Shown here piece by piece: positions 1 to 6,119 of a DNA stretch of 8,830 nt (the first letter of the stretch is position 1; each line of letters begins with the position of its first letter). A model generated the notes under the pieces. That model searched no databases, was not told the DNA's origin, and saw only the letters and a program-made list of their open reading frames with translations. The DNA comes from an uncultured Bacilli bacterium (lineage in GTDB: Bacteria > Bacillota_I > Bacilli_A > RF39 > UBA660): positions 1 through 8,830 of the forward strand of contig CAOWNX010000024.1 in the NCBI GenBank assembly GCA_948552115.1, read 5' to 3'. The translations under genes and the position numbers were made by a program.

Positions 1-641
1 CAACGTTTGCTTATGATTTTAGCAGCATCATCTGTGATATCCATTGCAAGAACTCGACTGGTTCGTTTGATGATGGAAAATAATTCTTCATCGGTATAGT
101 AATTTAATTTGGAAACAATACCGAAACGGTCTCGTAAAGGACTTGAGATATCCCCTGCTCTTGTTGTTGCTCCAACGAGTGTAAAGGGTGGTAAATCTAT
201 TTTAATATTGCGACTTCTTCCATCGTTTTGAATGACAATATCTAATTCAAAATCTTCCATGGCTGGATATAGAATTTCTTCAATGAATTTTGGCATCCGA
301 TGAATTTCATCAATAAAGAGAACATCCCCTGGTTCTAGATTAGATAAAACTGCTGCTAAATCTCCACTCTTTTCAATGGAAGGTCCACTGGCTGTTTTTA
401 AATTGACTCCAAGTTCATTCGCTATGATATGTGCAAGGGTTGTTTTTCCTAGTCCTGGAGGACCATAGAGTAAAACATGATCTAAGGATTCATTTCTTTT
501 TTTGGCTGCTTCTATAAAAATACTTAAATTGTTGGTAATTTCTTTTTGTCCAACATATTCTTTTAATGATTGAGGTCGAATGTTTAAATCAAAGGTATCA
601 CTCGCTTGTATTTCAGCATCTAATATGTTTTCTTCGTCCAT
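1..641 (-). CDS. ruvB: RuvB, Holliday junction branch-migration motor (3' end cut by window edge)
   Basis: This gene encodes the AAA+ ATPase that, as a hexameric ring on DNA, works with RuvA to drive Holliday-junction branch migration in recombinational repair. The first 213 residues are visible; the family is usually about 330, so the end of the small AAA+ domain and the winged-helix DNA-binding domain lie outside the window. Visible marks are the RuvB N-terminal segment (RPQSLKEYVGQ, residues 22-32), Walker A GPPGLGKTT (60-68), Walker B FIDEIHR (109-115), the conserved LYPAMEDF segment (124-131), sensor 1 GATTRAG (157-163), and the arginine-finger region SSPLRDRFG (166-174). The ATG at 641 has a strong AAAGGAGA binding site and lies 20 bases after the stop of the preceding phosphatase gene, so it is the third gene of a ruvA operon. 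The family assignment is very secure. Confidence 0.97.
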   Translation of the reverse strand, partial: MDEENILDAEIQASDTFDLNIRPQSLKEYVGQKEITNNLSIFIEAAKKRNESLDHVLLYGPPGLGKTTLAHIIANELGVNLKTASGPSIEKSGDLAAVLSNLEPGDVLFIDEIHRMPKFIEEILYPAMEDFELDIVIQNDGRSRNIKIDLPPFTLVGATTRAGDISSPLRDRFGIVSKLNYYTDEELFSIIKRTSRVLAMDITDDAAKIISKR

Positions 642-661
642 TTTTCTTCTCCTTTCTTTTG

Positions 662-1198
662 TTATAACTTTTCTATGATTTCATTTAATTCTTTCCAAGT
701 ACTCACTTTTTGGTATTTACTAAAATTTTTTTTATTTTCTAAAAAACGAATTTGATATACATTAGTTCCTTGAAAGGTATCTAATACACTTTCTTGATCA
801 TCCACAAAGACATCTAGGTTTAGGTCCTTAGCATCTTCTGCCTTATTTTTAGAGCTAAAGATAATTTGCTCATAAGGTATATGGTATTTCAAAAAAGAGG
901 ATTTGGTTATTTCTTCAATGGAATCACAATCTTCTAGTGCTCGCGCCGTAATAAAATAGATTTCATGACCTTGTTCTTTCCAACTTGAAATGATTTTGGC
1001 TGCATGTTTTTTTGGTTTTAAATCTTTGTATATGTTTTCTCCACATTCTTTTAAAAAGTTTTTAAAATCTTCCCCACTCAATTGTTTTGTTTCGCTATAT
1101 CTTTTCATTTTATGTTTGTGACGATATTTTTTGATTTCTTTGTTAAAATTTTTTCTTGTTATTACGGTAGTATCGTCAATATCTAAACCAATTTTCAT
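662..1198 (-). CDS. HAD-superfamily phosphatase, putative 5'-nucleotidase-like, between ruvA and ruvB
   Basis: A 178-residue soluble HAD-type hydrolase. Motif I is DIDDT (residues 6-10), giving the nucleophile Asp6 and the acid/base Asp8. Motif II is FITAR (82-86, Thr84). A lysine for motif III lies in SSKNKAED (115-122), and motif IV is FVDD (131-134). The helical insert after motif I (about 15-65) acts as a small cap. The layout resembles the NT5C/YqfW-like putative nucleotidases of Firmicutes, so dephosphorylation of a nucleotide or another small phosphate ester is likely; the substrate cannot be read from the sequence. The start codon overlaps the ruvA stop by one base (TAATG) and no clear Shine-Dalgarno precedes it, which suggests translation coupled to ruvA. 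ruvB follows 20 bases later. The superfamily is secure; the nucleotidase assignment is moderate. Confidence 0.85.
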   Translation of the reverse strand: MKIGLDIDDTTVITRKNFNKEIKKYRHKHKMKRYSETKQLSGEDFKNFLKECGENIYKDLKPKKHAAKIISSWKEQGHEIYFITARALEDCDSIEEITKSSFLKYHIPYEQIIFSSKNKAEDAKDLNLDVFVDDQESVLDTFQGTNVYQIRFLENKKNFSKYQKVSTWKELNEIIEKL

Positions 1199-1752
1199 TA
1201 TTTTAATAATAGCTTTAGCGCATCTTTCACTTGATTTTCAATGGTTAGCGAAGTATTAACGTTTGGTAAGATTTTTTTGATATCTGCATTTTTATAACCA
1301 AGTGATTCTAGGACACTAATTAATTCATCAAAGTTCGAATCAACTATAACAGTATCGTCTTTGGTTAGTTTTCCTTTTAAATCTAAAATAATTTGGCGAG
1401 CTACTTTATCTCCTATTTTGGGGAATTTTTTTAGGTAAAGTATGTTTTCACGATCTATCGCATCGATAATTCCACTGACACTTCCTGTTGCAAGCATTGG
1501 TAGAGCCATTTTGGGACCTAGCCCTTTTACATTAATTAGGCGAAGGAAAAGTTCTTTTTCTTCTTCTTTTTGAAATCCATAAAGTGAATATTCTTCTTCT
1601 CTTATGTGACAGTATAAATATACGGTAATTTCTTTTTCTTTTGGATAACTAAATGGATTCCCTACAAAAATTTGATAACCGATACCATGATTTTCTAAGA
1701 CTATAAAATTGTTTGTTTGATTGGTTACTATCCCTTTTATATAATTAAACAT
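1198..1752 (-). CDS. ruvA: RuvA, Holliday junction-binding subunit
   Basis: RuvA forms tetramers that hold the four-way junction open and load RuvB. The protein of 184 residues is slightly shorter than the usual ~200. It has the N-terminal OB-fold domain (MFNYIKGIV at the start, IREEEYSLYGF at about 50-60 with the acidic pin Glu52-54), a first helix-hairpin-helix (LINVKGLGPKMA, 72-83), a second one (KFPKIGDKVARQIILDLKGK, 109-128), and a C-terminal RuvB-contacting domain III (about 140-184, DELISVLESLGY). The frame could begin at a GTG at 1761, but AGGA at 1766-1763 is only one base from that GTG and ten bases from the ATG at 1752, so the ATG was chosen. It is the first gene of the operon with the HAD phosphatase and ruvB, and is separated from the tad operon by a terminator. 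Confidence 0.95.
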   Translation of the reverse strand: MFNYIKGIVTNQTNNFIVLENHGIGYQIFVGNPFSYPKEKEITVYLYCHIREEEYSLYGFQKEEEKELFLRLINVKGLGPKMALPMLATGSVSGIIDAIDRENILYLKKFPKIGDKVARQIILDLKGKLTKDDTVIVDSNFDELISVLESLGYKNADIKKILPNVNTSLTIENQVKDALKLLLK

Positions 1753-1762
1753 TTTTATCACA

Positions 1763-1766
1763 TCCT
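1763..1766 (-). promoter_or_regulatory. ruvA ribosome binding site
   Basis: AGGA lies ten bases upstream of the ATG at 1752 and one base from the in-frame GTG at 1761. The spacing decides for the ATG as the ruvA start. Confidence 0.6.
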
Positions 1767-1776
1767 ATTTTATTTT

Positions 1777-1812
1777 ATCATACAATTGTACCAAAAAAAA
1801 GAAAGTTTTCAC
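1777..1812 (-). promoter_or_regulatory. possible promoter of the ruvA-HAD-ruvB operon
   Basis: Only about 55 bases separate tadC from ruvA and a terminator occupies the upstream part, so a ruvA promoter should lie here. Two weak readings exist: TATGAT at 1782-1777 without a good -35, or TACAAT at 1790-1785 with GTGAAA at 1812-1807 (spacer 16). In the second reading the -35 box would fall in the loop of the terminator hairpin. A perfect 10-base palindrome, TACAATTGTA (1781-1790), covers the second -10 box and could be an operator, though palindromes of this size also arise by chance. No LexA-type box was seen. Confidence 0.35.
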
Positions 1813-1818
1813 TTTCTT
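1793..1818 (-). terminator. rho-independent terminator of the tad operon
   Basis: Read on the minus strand, an 8-bp perfect stem (AAGAAAGT / ACTTTCTT) closed by a GAAA tetraloop is followed by six more T. The stem begins within the TAA stop codon of tadC (1819-1817), so the hairpin starts right at the end of the coding sequence. It separates the tad operon from ruvA. Confidence 0.88.
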
Positions 1819-2521
1819 ACGGCAAATAATAATCTAGTATTATGGGTGCTAATATCATGAGAGTAATGAATGGAATGAGAAATAAGGAAGATATTAAACT
1901 TATTTTTACTGGGAGTTTTGAGATTGCTGCTTTTGTTTTTTGTAGTTTTTTTTCTCTTAGATATTCTACTTGTTGGGATATGGTTTGTCCAATCTGATTT
2001 CCATGATTTTCTTTTTCCATTAAATTTAATAAGACTTGATTAATCGTGGAGCTTGGAATTCTTTCGCGCATATTTTTTAAACTTTCATAGATATTTTTTC
2101 CTAAACGAGTTTCAGATAACGTTTTTTTAAATTCGTCGGATAGTTCCCCTTCAATTAAGGATGTGGTTTGTTCTAGTGATACCAATAAATTTTTTTTTGC
2201 ATCAAAATTTAGATTTAGTACCTCAAAGAAAAATATGGCTTCTTCTTCTAAGCGATTTTTTCGCTTTTGTATTGGTTTATCTAATGTAATATATTCTATA
2301 ATAAAATAAATCATTATTGTGATGATGGGAGCAAGAACATATCCAAACGGAAGAAATAGAATAATGGTGCAAAAAAGGAAGAGACAAGTAAATATGCGAA
2401 TGTTTAATAAATCAATGGCTTGATATGGATAAGAGATACCTAGTAATTTTATTTTTTTGGATATACTTTGTATGATTTTTTGTGGATAAAATTTTGCAAT
2501 AAAGCTTTGGCGACTATTCAT
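1817..2521 (-). CDS. tadC: TadC-like pilus inner-membrane platform protein (type II secretion F family)
   Basis: A 234-residue integral membrane protein of the T2SS-F/GspF family. In Tad systems TadB and TadC together form the membrane platform on which the TadA motor acts to assemble fibres. Hydrophobic segments lie at about 43-60, 61-79 and 205-229. Between them is a charged cytoplasmic helical region (about 82-200) including ARLGKNIYESLKNM-like and NHGNQIGQTISQQVEYLRE stretches, which match the F-domain pattern of TadC proteins. It is the last gene of the operon and overlaps the tadB end by 8 bases; its AAGGAGGG binding site lies inside the last tadB codons (for Lys-Gly-Gly), which implies coupled translation. 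The call of TadC rather than TadB rests on gene order and shorter length. Confidence 0.85.
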   Translation of the reverse strand: MNSRQSFIAKFYPQKIIQSISKKIKLLGISYPYQAIDLLNIRIFTCLFLFCTIILFLPFGYVLAPIITIMIYFIIEYITLDKPIQKRKNRLEEEAIFFFEVLNLNFDAKKNLLVSLEQTTSLIEGELSDEFKKTLSETRLGKNIYESLKNMRERIPSSTINQVLLNLMEKENHGNQIGQTISQQVEYLREKKLQKTKAAISKLPVKISLISSLFLIPFITLMILAPIILDYYLP

Positions 2522-3524
2522 GAGACCCTCCTTTTCTGAGTTTTGTGATTAATATCACATAAAAAACATAAATTAGAAAAAGACTTAAAAAAACTAAAAA
2601 GCCATAAGGTGTTTGAAAAAATGGATCAAAATATTCTGGATTTAATCCAAGTATTAGGAAAAATAAAAGGGGCGGAAAAATGATAAAAATATTGGTTGTA
2701 AAAATCGTCGATTGCAATAAATAGCGATATTCCAAAGCAAATTGTTTTTCTTTTTGCATATTTTTCTCAATTTGTTCAAACATTTTCGTAACGGAACCTC
2801 CCGTTTGATTGATGATTGTTAAAACGGAAGAAAGATATTTTATTTCTTTTATTTTGGTACGCTTGTAAAATCGCTCTAATACAATTTCTAGACTTAATCC
2901 ATAGTTTAAATCTTTTTGGATTTTTTCAAATTCTTTTTGAAGGGGCCCTTCTAAGTTTTCTGTTACCGATTCTATCGCTTGAATCATGTTTTTTCCAGAG
3001 GCAAAGTTATGGCTTAGAATAATAATCGCTTCACGAAAGTTATCTTTTAGTTTCTTTTTTTGTTTTTGATAGGCAACAGAAAGAACCATATCGGGAAGAA
3101 AAAATCCTATGAGGCAAGCAATAAAACTGCAAAATACACTTAAGTAGAAAAAGTCTTTTAGCATGAAGATAAAGGTTAATATGAGAGCAACGAAGGCACA
3201 AATTAATTTTATTAGAAAGTAATTCATTCCTGATTTTGCACTGGAATTTTCTAATATGAGAAATTTATCATATTTTTCTCCACACATTTTTAATAATTCA
3301 TTTTTGTTTAAAATTTTGCTTATTGATTCAAACCAATTCCATATTCTTTGAATAAACATGTCTAGGAAAGAAACTTCAGGATCATTGGAGGATTCTAGAG
3401 AAAAATTTTCAAATCTTTTTTGATATTTTAATGATTTATATTCTCGAAATAAAATATAAATCACTGCACATAGTATCAATATGATAGGAAGTTGAAATGG
3501 GAGTTTTTCTAAGAATTTTTGCAT
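2514..3524 (-). CDS. tadB: TadB-like pilus inner-membrane platform protein (type II secretion F family)
   Basis: A 336-residue membrane protein, partner of TadC in the Tad/Flp assembly platform. Hydrophobic segments lie at about 11-27, 101-122, 125-148, 272-293 and 307-327. The T2SS-F domain (about 160-270) holds the typical FREAIIILSHNFASGKNMIQAI motif start (163-184) and the TGGSVTKMFEQIEKNM segment (241-256), which resembles the conserved TGG...L...L pattern of this family. The start has a near-perfect AAAAGGAGG site seven bases upstream of the ATG, 17 bases after the tadA stop. The longer N-terminal part with an extra membrane segment and the position right after tadA fit TadB. Membrane topology was judged by eye. 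Confidence 0.88.
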   Translation of the reverse strand: MQKFLEKLPFQLPIILILCAVIYILFREYKSLKYQKRFENFSLESSNDPEVSFLDMFIQRIWNWFESISKILNKNELLKMCGEKYDKFLILENSSAKSGMNYFLIKLICAFVALILTFIFMLKDFFYLSVFCSFIACLIGFFLPDMVLSVAYQKQKKKLKDNFREAIIILSHNFASGKNMIQAIESVTENLEGPLQKEFEKIQKDLNYGLSLEIVLERFYKRTKIKEIKYLSSVLTIINQTGGSVTKMFEQIEKNMQKEKQFALEYRYLLQSTIFTTNIFIIFPPLLFFLILGLNPEYFDPFFQTPYGFLVFLSLFLIYVFYVILITKLRKGGSHE

Positions 3525-3541
3525 GATTTTTCCTCCTTTTG

Positions 3542-4897
3542 TTATTTTTTATTTTTTTTGGCTTTTTTATTTTTTTGAAACATAAAATCGATGTCTGTAA
3601 TTCCTTTTTTGGCTATTTTTTCGTAAACTTTTGGGATTGTTTCGTTATATAGAATAAATTCTCCATCGACTTCTTGTTCTTTTGTTAAACCTCTTTGATG
3701 GAATGCAAAGATTTCTTTTAGTTCGATTTCTTCATTGTTCATGCCTACTAATTCAGCAATGGATGTTATTTTTCTTCTTCCATCACTGGTTCGTTCAATA
3801 TTTACAATTAAATCTATTGCTCCGAGCATGTATTCTCTTATCGCATGTAAGGGAAGATCAACACTCATTAAGACCATATTTTCTAAACGGTTTAAGGCAT
3901 CTTTCGGACTATTGGCATGAAGTGTGGTAAGTGATCCATCGTGTCCTGTGTTCATGGCTTGGAGCATATCAAACGCTTCACTTCCTCTTACTTCTCCTAC
4001 AATGATACGATCTGGTCTCATTCGAAGACTATTAATGACTAAATCTCGAATGGTGATTTCATTATCCTTTTCATAATTTGATACTCTAGTTTCTAGGGAT
4101 ATGACATGATTTTGGTTTAATTTTAATTCGGCTGCATCTTCAATGGTGATGATTCGTTCTTTTTGATCAATAAAACTACTTAATATGTTTAAAAGGGTTG
4201 TTTTTCCAGAACCTGAACCACCACAAACAATCATGTTGCATTTTCCTTTGACGGCTGAGGCAAGGAACGTTGCCATATAAGGAGTCATGGTCCCTAAGCG
4301 AATTAGTTCGTCGGCGGAAGTAATTCCTTCTTTAAATTTCCGAATGGTTACTACTGTACCTTTTGGAGATAGTGGTGGAATGACTGCATTAATTCTTGAG
4401 CCATCTTTTAATCTGGAGTCTATCATTGGATTTGATGCATCAATGGTTCTTCCTAAGGGATTTATGAGTCGTTGAACTGTTCTTATAATATGTTCTTCAT
4501 CAATGAATGAAACACTATCATCTTTGATAATTTGGCCATCGATTTCAATGTAGATTTCTTTGGGACTATTTACCATGATTTCCGTAATATTTTTATCTTC
4601 TAATAACTCAGTTAAAGGTCCATAGCCCATCATTTCATTATCAATTAAATTGTATAAATGATTTCTTTCTAAATTAGTTAAGTCAATTCCTTCAATGGTT
4701 CGATTGATTTCGTTATTAATAAATTCACTTCTTGATTCATCATCTGGTATTTCTTGGTCTATTAAATTTTCAACAATTTTTGTTCTTAAATCATCCAACA
4801 ATTTTTTATCTCGAAATATATCGTAATCACTAATATTGGAAATGATATTTTCTTTTCTTTCCACTTGAAAGGCTTCTAGCAAACTATTTTTCTTCAT
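3542..4897 (-). CDS. tadA: TadA/CpaF-type pilus assembly motor ATPase
   Basis: A 451-residue cytoplasmic secretion ATPase of the VirB11/GspE superfamily, CpaF/TadA branch. It powers pilin extrusion (and in some Tad systems retraction) through the TadB/TadC platform. Visible motifs are Walker A GGSGSGKT (226-233), the Asp box TIEDAAEL (251-258), the conserved arginine region LRMRPDRIIVGEVRG with Walker B (291-305, Glu302), and the His box TGHDGSLTTLHA (317-328). The N-terminal CpaF domain holds GYGPLTELL (91-99), ITEIMVNSP (104-112) and GRTIDASNPMIDSRL (149-163). The C-terminal tail is unusually lysine-rich (KNKKAKKNKK). The gene overlaps tadZ by 14 bases and has an AGGG site nine bases upstream. 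Length and motifs are complete, so it should be active. Confidence 0.96.
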   Translation of the reverse strand: MKKNSLLEAFQVERKENIISNISDYDIFRDKKLLDDLRTKIVENLIDQEIPDDESRSEFINNEINRTIEGIDLTNLERNHLYNLIDNEMMGYGPLTELLEDKNITEIMVNSPKEIYIEIDGQIIKDDSVSFIDEEHIIRTVQRLINPLGRTIDASNPMIDSRLKDGSRINAVIPPLSPKGTVVTIRKFKEGITSADELIRLGTMTPYMATFLASAVKGKCNMIVCGGSGSGKTTLLNILSSFIDQKERIITIEDAAELKLNQNHVISLETRVSNYEKDNEITIRDLVINSLRMRPDRIIVGEVRGSEAFDMLQAMNTGHDGSLTTLHANSPKDALNRLENMVLMSVDLPLHAIREYMLGAIDLIVNIERTSDGRRKITSIAELVGMNNEEIELKEIFAFHQRGLTKEQEVDGEFILYNETIPKVYEKIAKKGITDIDFMFQKNKKAKKNKK

Positions 4898-5663
4898 TCT
4901 TTTCTTCCCTTTCTTCGGTCAAGTCAGCAGCTATATTCATAAATGTTGCGTATTCTTTTGAAAATACATTTGGCATTTTTGGCTCTTTGGTAATGATTTT
5001 TCCATTCATGACATATTCATCGATATTTTTTAGGTAAAACTCACAACCTAAGGTGTAATCAATATTACTTTTCAAAATGTTTTGTAAGTCAAAAACAGAA
5101 AAATATGTTTTGTATGGATCTTTGCTATTGTTTAATAAAATTTTATAGTTATCTTTTTCTAAATCTCGGAAAATGCTTAGCAATGATTTCATATTTTTTA
5201 CATCCATTGGGTCATTTGTCATAACAAAAAGAATATTAGAAACATTATCTAACAAAACAAGATTTAATTCGTTTAAGATATGGTTGGTATCAATTAAGAC
5301 AATATCATAGTGGTATAAAGCTTTGTCTAATAGAATTTCAATATATTTAGAGCTTATTTTATTTGCTTGTCTTGGATCTTTGGGACATGGCAAAATATCA
5401 ATGTATTCATCGTATTTGGTAATGTATTTTTCAAACTCAGTATAACGATTGTTTTGATAGTCGTCCATAAAATTATAAATTGTCGATTGGAATGGTGTAT
5501 TTAGTGTAACACTGATTCCTCCACTGGATAAATCCATATCTAGTATTAGTACTTTCTTTTTTATTTGTCCAAAAATTCCAGCAAGGTTACAAGTTGTAAT
5601 GGTTTTTCCTACTCCACCTTTGGCAGAAAAAATACATAATGATTTTCCTTTTTTTTGATTCAT
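4884..5663 (-). CDS. tadZ: TadZ/CpaE-like ParA/MinD-family ATPase
   Basis: A 259-residue P-loop ATPase of the ParA/MinD (SIMIBI) class. The deviant Walker A KGGVGKT spans residues 15-21 with the signature lysine Lys15, followed by LDMD (41-44) and a Walker B-like segment DIVLIDT (120-126). In Tad loci such proteins (TadZ/CpaE) localise the assembly machine at the pole or membrane. Many TadZ/CpaE proteins carry an N-terminal receiver-like domain; here the P-loop begins almost at the N-terminus, so only the ATPase domain is present. The acidic, glutamate-rich tail (247-259) lacks an obvious MinD-like amphipathic helix. The ATG is preceded by GAGGGG within the last codons of the tadE-like gene, two bases beyond whose stop it starts. 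The TadZ role rests mainly on the operon. Confidence 0.85.
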   Translation of the reverse strand: MNQKKGKSLCIFSAKGGVGKTITTCNLAGIFGQIKKKVLILDMDLSSGGISVTLNTPFQSTIYNFMDDYQNNRYTEFEKYITKYDEYIDILPCPKDPRQANKISSKYIEILLDKALYHYDIVLIDTNHILNELNLVLLDNVSNILFVMTNDPMDVKNMKSLLSIFRDLEKDNYKILLNNSKDPYKTYFSVFDLQNILKSNIDYTLGCEFYLKNIDEYVMNGKIITKEPKMPNVFSKEYATFMNIAADLTEEREEKNEEK

Positions 5664-5665
5664 GA

Positions 5666-6016
5666 TTACCCCTCTTTTTCTATCTTTTTTTCGACTTTTA
5701 TTTCATAAGGTGACTTTAGAATTCGATTTAATAATGGGCAATAAATTTTTAAATTCTCTTTGATTGAAATGATGCGATATTCATCATTTTTATTGGTTAT
5801 TTCTAAGATTGCATCTTTATTTTTTTCTTTTACCATTTGATTGATTTCATCAAACTGGTTCATTTCATTCCAAGAAATATTTAATTCGTTGATTTCTTTT
5901 TCTAATTTTTTTTCCGTTTCTTTGATATGTAGAAAATCAAAAAAACCAATCATCAGAAAAAGAAGAAGCGGTAAAATGATTACAAATTCCACTAGTGCAT
6001 GCCCTTTTTGATTCAT
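5666..6016 (-). CDS. tadE: TadE-like pilin precursor (short, 116 residues)
   Basis: A small class III prepilin-like protein. The N-terminus MNQKG/HALVEF carries a prepilin peptidase site: Gly5 at -1 and Glu10 at +5 of the mature protein. A membrane helix (about 7-29) follows, as in TadE proteins, then a charged, probably coiled-coil stretch (about 32-66). The C-terminal IYCPLLNRIL segment (91-100) resembles the end of TadE domains. The length is below the 150-200 residues common for TadE. The frame is open up to an ATG at 6070, but that extension overlaps the operon promoter and would put 18 charged residues before the pilin motif; GAGGG seven bases before the ATG at 6016 fixes the start. It is the first gene of the operon. 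It could be a minor pseudopilin or, as no Flp gene is nearby, the main subunit. Processing would need a TadV-type peptidase not seen here. Confidence 0.85.
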   Translation of the reverse strand: MNQKGHALVEFVIILPLLLFLMIGFFDFLHIKETEKKLEKEINELNISWNEMNQFDEINQMVKEKNKDAILEITNKNDEYRIISIKENLKIYCPLLNRILKSPYEIKVEKKIEKEG

Positions 6017-6021
6017 TCTTA

Positions 6022-6028
6022 CACCCTC
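6022..6028 (-). promoter_or_regulatory. tadE ribosome binding site
   Basis: GAGGGTG lies just upstream of the ATG at 6016 (seven bases after GAGGG). The alternative ATG at 6070 has AGGA only two bases away and lies upstream of the expected transcript start. Confidence 0.7.
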
Positions 6029-6041
6029 TATTGTCTTTTTT

Positions 6042-6070
6042 ATTATAACATAATCTATTTTATTTTTCAT
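6042..6070 (-). promoter_or_regulatory. SigA-type promoter of the tad operon, extended -10
   Basis: A consensus -10 TATAAT (6047-6042) is preceded by TGT, making a perfect extended -10 box (TGTTATAAT). ATGAAA at 6070-6065 is a fair -35 box at a 17-base spacing. Transcription would start near 6035, leaving about 19 bases before the tadE ATG. The promoter lies just after the glycosyltransferase terminator. Confidence 0.78.
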
Positions 6071-6080
6071 TATCCTTTTG

Positions 6081-6119
6081 AAAAATTAAAAACAATCTGA
6101 TTATTTTTTTTCAGATTGT
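6081..6119 (-). terminator. rho-independent terminator of the glycosyltransferase gene
   Basis: On the minus strand a perfect 9-bp stem (ACAATCTGA / TCAGATTGT) with a 10-base loop is followed by a T-rich tract TTTTTAATTTTT. The upstream arm encodes the protein's last residues (Ile-Gln-Ser-Glu) and the TAA stop lies in the loop, so terminator and coding sequence overlap. Confidence 0.85.

Noticed and set aside
2816..3022. Plus-strand open frame opposite tadB, and similar ones opposite tadA, the glycosyltransferase and the surface gene
   Set aside because: They are shadows of clear minus-strand genes, have no recognisable product, and no good binding sites or promoters were seen.
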